The position numbers and the translations under genes are program-made. The notes beneath the pieces were generated by a model that did no database searches, was not told the DNA's origin, and saw nothing but the letters and a program-made list of their open reading frames with translations. DNA of 64,000 nt from Marivita geojedonensis (GTDB lineage: Bacteria; Pseudomonadota; Alphaproteobacteria; Rhodobacterales; Rhodobacteraceae): assembly GCF_002115805.1 (NCBI RefSeq), contig NZ_JFKC01000005.1, positions 1-64,000 of the forward strand, read 5' to 3'. Below are positions 1 to 8,004 of the stretch, in pieces (the stretch's first letter is position 1; the number at the start of each line of letters is the position of its first letter).

Positions 1-61
1 TGACCGGCAGTAGTGCCTCATGGAGCTTTCCACCCCAGCCATTAAGACACATGATTTCCAT
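1..61 (-). CDS. 5' end of a second EEP-family gene (partial, runs off left edge)
   Basis: The minus strand from 61 reads MEIMCLNGWGGKLHEALLPV, almost identical to the first residues of the complete gene at 349-1149. Similarity at the DNA level continues upstream to about position 120, so coding start and leader were duplicated together. Only 20 codons are inside the window, so it cannot be told whether this copy is intact or a fragment. Transcription would run in the same direction as the complete copy, making a tandem pair. The start is the ATG complementary to 59-61, matching the start chosen for the other copy. Confidence 0.6.
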   Translation of the reverse strand, partial: MEIMCLNGWGGKLHEALLPV

Positions 62-164
62 TGCCTGCTTCCTTTTCTTGGAGCGGACATTTGCTGCAAC
101 GAAGAAAAGATGCAAGTTGGGGCTCATCGCCGCCGTCGGATGCTGCGCAGCATCTGTGCTGTCG

Positions 165-330
165 AGAGCTCGGCTGGCGACGTGTGCGGCCCAGACCTGC
201 CGTTCAGTCCCTGCCTGATCGCCGCGGTGCAGCTTCACCAGACCGGCCATTCGTCAATCGCGCAGCATCCAAGCAGCGGCTAAGGTCGGGAAAGCGGGAC
301 CAAGCTGCCGTTCGAACCGTCAGCTCTAAT
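165..330. repeat. Dispersed degenerate intergenic repeat, copy A
   Basis: This stretch between the two EEP copies holds no plausible gene. It carries a GCAGCTTCACC...GACCGGCCATTC core followed by CGCGCAGCAT and an AGGTCGG..AGCGGGAC segment. The same blocks in the same order occur near 1250-1410, 9900-10060 and 20865-21035. The copies are diverged and sit between genes. Confidence 0.6.
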
Positions 331-348
331 GGTGGCTGTGGAATCGAG

Positions 349-1149
349 CTACACTTTCAGAACTAGCGGACAGTGATCTGAAACTTCGGGGTCATGGATC
401 ACTTCAAAGTTGTTCACCGCATCTTCACGGTCGATCAGCATGTAGTCGGCAAAACGTCCGGGTTTCTTGTATTGCGTGCTGCGTGTGCTGTCGAAACCAC
501 GACCTGTCACCAGTTCGGTCAGTCCGGCACTGCAGAGGATCGAAAGCGTTTCGCTGTCCGGCTCGACGTTGAAATCGCCGCAGATTACCGTGAGGTCGTC
601 TGGCTCCGTGAGACTGCGCGACATGTCGAGCAGCTTGTGCGCTTGTCTCGCACGCTCTGGTGTATCCATCTTTCCATTCAAATCGCGCAGACCATGCATA
701 TGGGTGATGCTCACTGCTCGGTTGGCGTCATAGTCCCATATCCGAACACCGTGCGCGCTGCGTGAGCGCGGGTGATCGCCATAGCCAACAGGTGAATAGT
801 CCTTGTGAACGAACCCCTGCACCTGTCCGATGATCGGAAAGGAGCGATGCACGAAGGTTGCAAGACCCCATTGCGATGGAATCGAGGTATCATCGTCCCA
901 AAGCACGCCTTGCGCTGCCGGACAGAAGATCGCGACATGCTCCGGGAGAACGGTACTGATATCGCGAAAGAGATTGGCGCGTTGCGGCAGGATGTGATCA
1001 CCGTCCTGATAAGTCAGCCAATCTTTTTCTGATTTCGGGCTGTGGATGACCTCCTGCAAGCAAAGAATATTTGGAGACGTTCGGGCAAGGTACGGCACCA
1101 GTGCCTCATGGAGTTTTCCACCCCAGCCGTTCAGACACATGATCTCCAT
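349..1149 (-). CDS. Endonuclease/exonuclease/phosphatase-family protein
   Basis: A 266-residue protein of the metal-dependent EEP fold, shared by DNase I-like nucleases, sphingomyelinases and inositol phosphatases. Family landmarks are visible: LQEV with the metal-binding Glu near residue 33, GDFN at 191-194 carrying the catalytic Asp and Asn, and SDHCPL near 257-262 with the terminal Asp-His pair. The internal ATG at 1149 is chosen because the homologous copy at the left edge starts at the same residue; an upstream in-frame extension to 1203 looks non-coding. No signal peptide is evident, so a cytoplasmic role is likely. The substrate cannot be read from the sequence. Confidence 0.85.
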   Translation of the reverse strand: MEIMCLNGWGGKLHEALVPYLARTSPNILCLQEVIHSPKSEKDWLTYQDGDHILPQRANLFRDISTVLPEHVAIFCPAAQGVLWDDDTSIPSQWGLATFVHRSFPIIGQVQGFVHKDYSPVGYGDHPRSRSAHGVRIWDYDANRAVSITHMHGLRDLNGKMDTPERARQAHKLLDMSRSLTEPDDLTVICGDFNVEPDSETLSILCSAGLTELVTGRGFDSTRSTQYKKPGRFADYMLIDREDAVNNFEVIHDPEVSDHCPLVLKV

Positions 1150-1249
1150 TGCTTGCTCCCCGTTCTTGGAGCGGACATTCGCTGCAACGAAGAAAAGAAG
1201 CAAGTTTGGGCTCAGTGCCGGCCTCGGAGACAGTGCAGCATCAGAAGGA

Positions 1250-1410
1250 TCCGGGGTTTCCTATGATCCAAGGACGGCCCAAACCGGACCTTCATCCCGA
1301 CACCAAGCGCCCCGCTGCAGCTTCACCGAACCGGACATTCGTCTATCGTGCAGCATTTTCAGAAGTCGAAGGTCGGCAGAGCGGGACAGAGCGGACCATC
1401 CCTAGTTTCG
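1250..1410. repeat. Dispersed degenerate intergenic repeat, copy B
   Basis: It contains GCAGCTTCACCGAACCGGAC followed by ATTCGTCTATCGTGCAGCAT and GAAGTCGAAGGTCGGCAGAG. The last block is shared almost exactly with copy D near 20990-21020, and the first with copy A. No coding region fits here. Confidence 0.6.
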
Positions 1411-1412
1411 GA

Positions 1413-1625
1413 TCAGTCAGGGATGCCTGCAATCGACAGGTGCGTGAAATAATCGTCGTCGAAATGCACGGCGGTCGGTGCCAGACAGTCCCTGGGATAG
1501 CGTATTGTGACATGGGGCAATTGGTCGACCAATCGCTCCGTAGCCGACCGGGCCTCAGCGTTCCGCCCCAGCCGCACATTTGCCGCCGCCACCGTGCGCC
1601 AGGGCCGCAGCACGCTAGGATGAAG
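1413..1625 (-). pseudogene. C-terminal remnant of a TPR/SARP-type regulator
   Basis: The minus-strand frame ending at 1413 encodes about 70 residues (from HPSVLRPWRTV to HLSIAGIPD) that align with the C-terminus of the complete regulator at 8005-9654, which ends in a TPR-like segment and HAGIPEA. The N-terminal DNA-binding, TolB-like and most TPR regions are missing. Upstream of about 1625 the frame loses all similarity. It is therefore read as the tail of a decayed paralogue. It has no start codon or ribosome site of its own. Confidence 0.55.
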
Positions 1626-2036
1626 AAAAACGAAGACACTGAAACCGATCCTAGGCTGCATGGCTTCGAATCCGCCAGAGACACCGGCAGGTCGTCTGGC
1701 TCTACTTCCGGTTCCCACGGAGATGTCGTGATGTCGAGGACATACTTGTCGAACGAGCACAAAGGCGTGTTAACTATATCTGGCGAAGAGGTTCGACTGG
1801 AAATCGGACAGCTTTTTTGGGGTAGATTTCATGACCAAGTACTTGGGCGGGCTATCTCAATTAAGGTCCGAACCTTTCGAACCACTTGGAGTTCAAGAAA
1901 GTGCTTACGTTGTCGAGGCCGAGGTCCACACAATGCTGCCCCAGAGCAGTCGCAAGTAACCCTAAGCCCTGTTTACGGTGCTGTTCGATCCTCCGAGGTT
2001 CGCAGGCCAAGTATCTATCCACGTGAAGGAGGTCGA
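1626..2036. other. Intergenic stretch, probable leader of the cNMP-binding gene
   Basis: No recognised gene. One short open frame at 1831-1959 (+, 42 residues, starting MTKYLGGLSQLRSEP) is open but has no convincing ribosome site and no family I recognise. The sequence before it (1760-1830) is AT-richer than the surroundings and could hold the promoter of the gene at 2037. Confidence 0.3.
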
Positions 2037-2699
2037 ATGCCGTTTCTAGAGGTATTTGGGTGGCTGGGGGCGCTGCTGACGCTTGCCGCATATTCCATGC
2101 GCAGTATGTTTCCGCTGCGCTGCGTCGCACTGGGCGCAAACGTGGCATTCATTACGTATGGGGCGCTGACGCCAGTATACCCGATGCTCGCACTGCATTT
2201 AGGGCTCCTGCCGCTAAATGCTTACCGTCTGGCCGAGATCCTGCTTGGCTTGCGCCGGATGCGAGCTGCCAGCCGGATCGTCAATCCGGTCGACGCCCTA
2301 AGACCCTTTCTTCGCCCGACAAGGTTTTCGGATGGTGATGTCGTTTTCCGCCGCGGCGACGTGCCGGACCGTATCTACTATCTCGAACGTGGTACGGTTC
2401 TTCTGCCTGAACTGGGCGAACGGCTTTTGGAAGGGGCGATATTCGGCGAGATGGCCTATTTCTCCGATGCTGGGCAGAGAACAGCTTCGGCGATCTGCGA
2501 AGGAGATTGCTCGATCCTCTCCATCGACGAGAAAAGCTTCATGATGCTGAATCGGCAGCATCCAGAATTCGGTCATTATCTGATCCGTTTGATCGCTCAA
2601 CGACTTGTAGACGGGCACCGCAAGCGACCAGAGCTCTATGAAGGTTTCATCGAACAGCCCAGCGCCGGGGCTATGAAGACGGCCGGTTCAGCAACCTGA
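2037..2699 (+). CDS. Membrane protein with cyclic-nucleotide-binding domain
   Basis: A 220-residue protein with two to three hydrophobic helices in residues 5-72 and a Crp/Fnr-type cyclic-nucleotide-binding domain from about 90 to 205. The phosphate-binding cassette is recognisable as FGEM (136-139) followed by QRTASA, so the Glu (138) and Arg (148) that contact the cyclic phosphate in CRP are kept. No helix-turn-helix follows, so it is not a DNA-binding regulator. The ATG at 2037 is preceded by AAGGAGG, a strong ribosome site; a much longer upstream open frame is non-coding. It faces a paralogue at 2720-3463, and the cyclase fusion follows. A role as membrane-bound cAMP sensor is inferred. 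Confidence 0.8.
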   Translation: MPFLEVFGWLGALLTLAAYSMRSMFPLRCVALGANVAFITYGALTPVYPMLALHLGLLPLNAYRLAEILLGLRRMRAASRIVNPVDALRPFLRPTRFSDGDVVFRRGDVPDRIYYLERGTVLLPELGERLLEGAIFGEMAYFSDAGQRTASAICEGDCSILSIDEKSFMMLNRQHPEFGHYLIRLIAQRLVDGHRKRPELYEGFIEQPSAGAMKTAGSAT

Positions 2700-2719
2700 C
2701 GCTGAGGAAGGGGCTTGCT

Positions 2720-3463
2720 CTAGAATTCCGAGGCTGGGGACGACTCCGATGTGGAGCGGTTGTTTGCCTGCAAAAGCCTCATATTGGCATCCAATAGCTT
2801 ACGGCCCACCGACGCCCTCAGCCACTGCTCCACATGAAGTCGTATCTCATCGTCGTTCTTGCAAAGCGCCATTATGTCAGTGCCGGAAAGCGTGAAAACG
2901 CGCACCGTTTCTACCACCTCCACCCGCGCAGAAGCCCGCCCGCCCGATAAGACATTGAGCTCTCCGACAAAACCGCGCCGGATCTCCGCAACGACATGAC
3001 CTTTTGCGATCACCAGCGCCTCGCCCGTCAGGATGTAATACAATTCCTCGACGGGGACGCCCTCTTCTGTAAGAACCGTTCCGGCCGGAACGTCGGACCA
3101 CCGCCCCAGGTTCAGCAGGCGTCGCGCCATGGGTAAAGGCATTGCGGGAAAGACATCATCTATCATCTCGCGTTCCTCCGTCGAAAAATCGTTCTTCAGG
3201 CTCAGAAAAAAGAGCCGAGCCATCCCGACGAGGCTGATGCCAATCCAGAAAACCTGAATCGTGGCAGCGGCGGGATTGAACGCATTGACGAGGCTGATGA
3301 GAACCAACGTTGCCGCAGTCAGGTTTAGCAGTGCATAGGTATAACTCGACCCTCGAATGAACCCTGATTGGAGAGCGGCGTAGGAACCCACGTAGAAGAA
3401 GACGCCAAGGTGCCCAATCCAGGCGAAGACCAAGTCTTCAGAGATGCCACCGGTTTCCATCAT
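2720..3463 (-). CDS. Membrane protein with cyclic-nucleotide-binding domain (paralogue)
   Basis: A 247-residue protein with the same layout as its convergent neighbour: three hydrophobic helices (about 10-90), then a Crp-like cyclic-nucleotide-binding domain (about 105-225). The cassette GELNVLSGGRASARV keeps Glu168 and Arg176. There is no helix-turn-helix. It lies 54 bp downstream of the ammonium-transporter/cyclase gene on the same strand, so the two may be co-transcribed. Only 20 bp separate it from the convergent paralogue. A sensing role for the second messenger made by the cyclase is inferred from this linkage. The two N-terminal Met codons are both possible starts. Confidence 0.8.
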   Translation of the reverse strand: MMETGGISEDLVFAWIGHLGVFFYVGSYAALQSGFIRGSSYTYALLNLTAATLVLISLVNAFNPAAATIQVFWIGISLVGMARLFFLSLKNDFSTEEREMIDDVFPAMPLPMARRLLNLGRWSDVPAGTVLTEEGVPVEELYYILTGEALVIAKGHVVAEIRRGFVGELNVLSGGRASARVEVVETVRVFTLSGTDIMALCKNDDEIRLHVEQWLRASVGRKLLDANMRLLQANNRSTSESSPASEF

Positions 3464-3517
3464 CGGATCATGGGCTCGGTATGCGTGGGCTGTTCAACCT
3501 GCCTTGGCGCGCTGCCA

Positions 3518-5581
3518 CTAGCGCACATCGACTGACCTGTTGCGTTTAAAAAAACGCGACGATTTTTGCTGCATCGTCTGCCGTCGCCCCTCGACGGAAT
3601 AGAGCACCGTTGGCCCGATGCCCTTAAGCCTGACGCGGCGCTGTTTCTCATAGATGAATTCGGTGCCGATCCTGTCGATCACCGCCTCGCTGACCGAGAT
3701 CTTACCCGGTTGACCGGCCTCTTCGATGCGAGAGGCGAGGTTCACGGTCATGCCCCACATGTCGTAGACAAAGCGCAATTCGCCAACCACGCCGGCTACC
3801 AACGGGCCGCTGTGCACACCGATGCGCACTTGCAGGTCCCGTCCCATTGAAAGACCGTGCTGTCTCGTTTGGAACAGCAATTCCAGAGCTGCATCTATGG
3901 CGATTGCGCAATGATCAGCGTCATCATTCATCACGCCGGCGACATACATATAGCTGTCGCCCACAGTCTTGATCTTCTCAAGGTCGTAATGCTGGATCAC
4001 TGTGTCGAACTTGCCGAAAAGGTCGCGGAGCAGGGCGATCGACTCCTCCGGTGGTACGCTGGCAGAATATTCGGTGAAATCTACGATATCGACGAAAACG
4101 ACGGTCGCGTCCGTGACCTGATCGACGATCTGCTCGGCGCCACCGTTGATGCGAGCCGCAATTCGCTTGGGCAAAACGCTTTCCAGAAGCTCGTTTTTCT
4201 GCACCAACGCAGACTCCAGTTCAGCCTGTTGCTTTTCTGCTCGGTCAAAGGACCTTTCGAGTTCAAACAGCACCGAATTGTAAAACAGACCGATTTGACC
4301 GACTTCGGTAAAAGGGGATTGCGGCGCGCGTTCGGTAAGGTCGCGGTTGCGGGCTTGCCGTTGCATGACCTCAAAAAGTTCGTTCAGGTCGGTGTTGGCA
4401 CCGTGCTCGCCGACGTTGAGCCCGATGGTCTCGACGTGTTGGGTAACCCGAAGCGGGATCACTTGATTGATTGACCAAAGTAAGCCTAGCGGCACCAGTA
4501 CGGCATGGGCGATCAGCACGACGACCCCCGTCATTTGCGTTGCAAGCTGCTCGGCCACCTCAATGCCCAGCTGATCGGAACCGAAGATGGCGACCGCCGC
4601 AAGCCCCCATAGGCCGGACAGGAAATGCACCGGGACCGCTCCGACCACGTCGTCGATGTGTAGCCGTTCCAGCGCCTTGTCGCCGAAAAAGGCGATGCTC
4701 CCTCCGACCGCCCCTACGACAATCGCCTCTCGCACCGAGATCAGGTCGCAGCTTGCCGTGATCGCGACGAGCCCGGCAAGACCGCCATTCATGCCGTAGA
4801 AGACGCTCGGTTTGCGCTCCATCGCCCAGGAGATGGCGAGGCCCGTCAGAACGCCACCGGCACCGCCGACGATAGTGTTGAGCAGCAATCCCGGCACTTC
4901 ATCGGTAAATCCCCCGGCGCTGCCGCCGTTGAAGCCGAACCACCCGAACCAGATAAGCAATACGCCCAGCATCGTTAACGGCAGGTTCGATCCGTTGAAC
5001 CGTCGCGGCTGTCCGCTGTCCAGAAAGCGGCCCTCGCGCGGGCCAATGATAAGGATCGCGGCCAGCGCGACACCACCGCCTACGGCGTGGACCACGCCCG
5101 AGCCCGCAAAATCGTGGAAGCCCTGTCTATTGAGCCAACCGACCGGCGCGCCAGCGGCATCCTCGGCCCAAGCCCAATGGCCGAAGATCGGATAGATCAA
5201 GGTTACGGTGATCACTGTTATGAGAAGATAGGCGTGAAATGCAGAACGCTCAGCCACGGCACCAGACAGGATTGTTGCCGCCGTCCCGCAGAACATCGCT
5301 TGAAAGATGAACTGTACGTAGACGCCGCTGGCGCCCAGCTTTTCAAATGCGAAATCCGATGTGCCGATCAGACCGCCGAAGCTTGTTCCGAACATCAATC
5401 CGTAGCCGATTGCCCAGAAGAGCAGCACGGAGATCGACAGATCGCTGATGTTCTTTATCGCAACGCTGATGTTGTTCTTGCTGCGAGTTATACCTGCCTC
5501 GAGACACATGAAGCCGGCTTGCATCATGAAAATCAGCGTAGCGCAGAATATAATCCAAACCTGATCGATTTCAGTCATCAA
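3518..5581 (-). CDS. Ammonium transporter fused to class III adenylate cyclase
   Basis: A 687-residue fusion. Residues 1-380 are an Amt/MEP/Rh channel with about eleven membrane helices and the functional residues of AmtB: Asp157 in DFAGSGVVH, twin histidines His165 and His319 (VPVHFLSG), Trp138 in HWAW, and WFGFNGGSA with Phe and Ser of the recruitment site. Residues 400-490 form a polar, partly coiled-coil linker. Residues 492-665 are a class III cyclase: metal aspartates in FVDIVDFT (Asp498) and GDSYM region, adenine-selecting Lys538 (EKIKTVGD) and Asp607 (YDMWG), and transition-state Asn614/Arg618 (TVNLASR). This residue set predicts ATP rather than GTP as substrate. Two cyclic-nucleotide-binding membrane proteins are next to it. 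An ammonium sensor producing cAMP is inferred. Confidence 0.9.
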   Translation of the reverse strand: MMTEIDQVWIIFCATLIFMMQAGFMCLEAGITRSKNNISVAIKNISDLSISVLLFWAIGYGLMFGTSFGGLIGTSDFAFEKLGASGVYVQFIFQAMFCGTAATILSGAVAERSAFHAYLLITVITVTLIYPIFGHWAWAEDAAGAPVGWLNRQGFHDFAGSGVVHAVGGGVALAAILIIGPREGRFLDSGQPRRFNGSNLPLTMLGVLLIWFGWFGFNGGSAGGFTDEVPGLLLNTIVGGAGGVLTGLAISWAMERKPSVFYGMNGGLAGLVAITASCDLISVREAIVVGAVGGSIAFFGDKALERLHIDDVVGAVPVHFLSGLWGLAAVAIFGSDQLGIEVAEQLATQMTGVVVLIAHAVLVPLGLLWSINQVIPLRVTQHVETIGLNVGEHGANTDLNELFEVMQRQARNRDLTERAPQSPFTEVGQIGLFYNSVLFELERSFDRAEKQQAELESALVQKNELLESVLPKRIAARINGGAEQIVDQVTDATVVFVDIVDFTEYSASVPPEESIALLRDLFGKFDTVIQHYDLEKIKTVGDSYMYVAGVMNDDADHCAIAIDAALELLFQTRQHGLSMGRDLQVRIGVHSGPLVAGVVGELRFVYDMWGMTVNLASRIEEAGQPGKISVSEAVIDRIGTEFIYEKQRRVRLKGIGPTVLYSVEGRRQTMQQKSSRFFKRNRSVDVR

Positions 5582-6159
5582 TGAAGCTTTAAACTATCTG
5601 AGTGCCTCCGCGCTGAATGGCTCGGAGGGCGGATTTCGACTTTCTTAGGTTCAAGCCTCCCGCTGTCGGTTGTCAACGAAAAGAGCATTTCAAATTCATT
5701 TTTTCCTCCATTTGAGCCGAGAAACTGCCACGGCGGCGCTGTCACGTTAACTTGCCATGTCTGTTACGGGAAAGTCGGCGACAAGATGAACGGTCCAGCA
5801 ATTCTCGATCATATCAAAATGATAGAACCACCCTGCCCGGACGACCCAAGAGATCCTTTCTTGAAGCGGGGTTTGCCGAAATCCCTTGCCGATGATGTTT
5901 TAGATGGACTGCGCAAAGCAGGATTAGCTGAATGAAGTACTGCTGCGCGTGCAGCCAGGTCCGCTATCGGCTCCGAGCCGTCGTAGAGGCGCTGTTCGGC
6001 CGACGACCGCTTCCAATTGCTGAGTGTCTGCGAAACACGTCAACCGCCTGAACCCAAAGAATAACCTGCATCCTACGAACGGCTGCTTCCGAAACGCTCC
6101 TCGACCTGGCGATACTGCGCCACCGCAAGGCGGCTGTGAGCCCGAAGCGGAAGTGTTGC
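5582..6159. other. 578-bp intergenic region with short open frames
   Basis: The first 150 bp, including an AT-rich run near 5690-5710, should hold the promoter of the Amt-cyclase gene. The rest has no recognised gene. A short plus-strand frame at 5786-5935 overlaps a second one at 5932-6051 (39 residues, Cys-rich start MKYCCACSQ) through ATGA. Neither matches a family I know. Confidence 0.4.
5786..5935 (+). CDS. Possible small hypothetical protein
   Basis: A 49-codon frame starting MNGPAILDHIKMIEPP and ending DGLRKAGLAE. Composition is protein-like with a plausible C-terminal helix, but the upstream sequence lacks a clear Shine-Dalgarno. Its stop overlaps the start of another short frame. 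It may be chance; I list it because the 578-bp gap is otherwise empty. Confidence 0.2.
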   Translation: MNGPAILDHIKMIEPPCPDDPRDPFLKRGLPKSLADDVLDGLRKAGLAE

Positions 6160-7749
6160 TTAGCAGCGAGCCATTATCATGTCCGACGCTTTTTCGGCGA
6201 TCATGATGACCGGCGCGTTTGGGTGTCCTGTATTCATTCGCGGCATGACCGAGGCGTCTGCTATACTAAGGCCTTCCAGCCCATGTATCCGTAGATCAGG
6301 GGCAACCACAGAGTCGTCGTCCTGTCCCATGCGGCAGGTGCCAACCGGATGCCACGAGGTCGAAGAAACTTCTCGGATATCGGCTATGAGGTCATCGTCG
6401 CTGATCCGGTCGGGCCCTGGAGAGATTTCGCGTGGTCCGAGTTCTGCGAAGGCAGGCTGAGACACAACTTTCCGCGCCTCGCGGATACAGGCAAGCATCA
6501 GGTCCAAATCAGAGGGATCGCTGAGGTAGCCCGGATCGATAAAAGGCCGATCGAGCGGATTGTCGGACATGATCGAGACCCGACCCGTGCTGCGAGGGCG
6601 TGTTGGAAACCCCGAAATCGTGAATCCATGCCGGTCCGGCGGGCGCATCTCCGGTGCGCCAAGACTGATGTAATAGGGGATCATCAGAAGCTCGATATCC
6701 GGCGCCTCAGAGCCGGGGTTCGAACGGAGAAACGCACCGGACTCGAAGTGGTTCGTGGTCAGCGGCCCTCGGCCCTGTGCGAACTGGCGCTGTGCATCCG
6801 CACTCTCTTCGGCAGTTCGGCCGAAAAACGTTAGAGGTTTCTCAATCTCCCAACGGCTGCGGTAGTGCAGATGGTCCTGCAGGTTCTCGCCCACCCCCGG
6901 CAGGTCATGCCGAGCCTTTACGCCTACTTCTTCCAGCCGCTCTGCCGAGCCAATCCCTGAGAGCTGGAGAATTTGCGGCGATCCGACTGCCCCTGCCGCA
7001 AGGACGGTTTCCTGTGCGGTCACCCGGTGGACCTCTCCGCCGGCGATATAGTCGACCCCAAGGACGCGCTTACCGTCAAGGACGAGCCTGAGGACCGTGG
7101 CGCCTGTCGCCACGGTCAGGTTCGCCCGTCCCTGCGCCGCCTTCAGATACGTGCGCGCTGTGCTGCCTCGCGTGTTATTGTGCAAGGTGGCCGGGAAGTA
7201 GCCGCAGCCTTCGATGTCCTGCCCGTTCAAATCGTCGTTGAACGGGATACCGGCCTCCTGGCAGGCCGCAATGAAGACATCTGTCAGGGGGGATCGTTCT
7301 GCCTGTTCGGTCACCGTCAGGGGACCCGCTTCGCCATGCAGGTCGCGTTCACCCGGCACCTGCCAGTTCTCTGCCTTTCTGAAATAGGGCAGCACGTCAT
7401 GCCAACCCCACCCAGTCGCACCCAGTTGTTGCCAGCCGTCATAGTCCGAGGGGTGCCCGCGGAGGTAGATCATGTAATTGATGGAGCCGGTCCCTCCGAT
7501 GCACCGCCCTCGCGGATACGCGATTTGCCTGCGGGATAGGTGGTCCTGCGGCCCAGTCCGAAAACCCCAGTCGAACCGCGTATTCGGCAGGGACCCCATG
7601 GCCGCTGGCGTTGACACGCGTGGATCGTCATCGCTGCCGCCAGCCTCGAGCAGCAGCACCTTACGATTGGGATCTTCTGTTAGGCGGTTGGCGAGGACGC
7701 ATCCCGCGCTCCCCGCTCCGACAATGATCGCGTCAAACGTACCTACCAT
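6160..7749 (-). CDS. GMC-family FAD-dependent dehydrogenase (choline dehydrogenase-like)
   Basis: A 529-residue GMC oxidoreductase, the family that oxidises primary alcohols, including choline, with FAD. Visible features are the ADP-binding GAGSAG at 11-16, GMC signature 1 (GRCIGGTGSINYM), signature 2 (GAVGSPQILQLSGIG), and the catalytic pair His467 (SSTSWHPVGTCRM) and Asn511 (NTGHPN). Length is normal. The start at 7749 is chosen because it follows CAGGAGGTAGAT, an excellent ribosome site; longer frames run upstream without one. The gene is divergent from the regulator at 8005, 255 bp away, which may control it. The substrate is not determinable; an aliphatic or polyethylene-glycol type alcohol is as likely as choline. 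Confidence 0.9.
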   Translation of the reverse strand: MVGTFDAIIVGAGSAGCVLANRLTEDPNRKVLLLEAGGSDDDPRVSTPAAMGSLPNTRFDWGFRTGPQDHLSRRQIAYPRGRCIGGTGSINYMIYLRGHPSDYDGWQQLGATGWGWHDVLPYFRKAENWQVPGERDLHGEAGPLTVTEQAERSPLTDVFIAACQEAGIPFNDDLNGQDIEGCGYFPATLHNNTRGSTARTYLKAAQGRANLTVATGATVLRLVLDGKRVLGVDYIAGGEVHRVTAQETVLAAGAVGSPQILQLSGIGSAERLEEVGVKARHDLPGVGENLQDHLHYRSRWEIEKPLTFFGRTAEESADAQRQFAQGRGPLTTNHFESGAFLRSNPGSEAPDIELLMIPYYISLGAPEMRPPDRHGFTISGFPTRPRSTGRVSIMSDNPLDRPFIDPGYLSDPSDLDLMLACIREARKVVSQPAFAELGPREISPGPDRISDDDLIADIREVSSTSWHPVGTCRMGQDDDSVVAPDLRIHGLEGLSIADASVMPRMNTGHPNAPVIMIAEKASDMIMARC

Positions 7750-8004
7750 ATCTACCTCCTGAAGTAGCGTCGTTGGTCTCGCAAAGAAACGGTCGCTCCG
7801 GGCGAAGCACCTCTCCATGCGCCGCGAGTACGACACTTCGCAGTCTTTTGGGGTTCCTTGGTCCCTGTGCGACGCGTGTTCCTTTGCATCCAACGTACCA
7901 AGCCTCTGCAAGAGATCCGCAAAACCGCGTGGCGAATAGCCTCTGCCAGCACAAAAGCTTCGTAAAAACTTTATCGATCATCGCAAAAACGCCAAACTGC
8001 AGGG

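Noticed and set aside
1149-2036. Long plus-strand extension of the cNMP-binding gene (516-residue frame)
   Set aside because: The region is antisense to the EEP leader, a repeat copy and a regulator remnant. The ATG at 2037 has a perfect ribosome site and gives a natural membrane-protein N-terminus.
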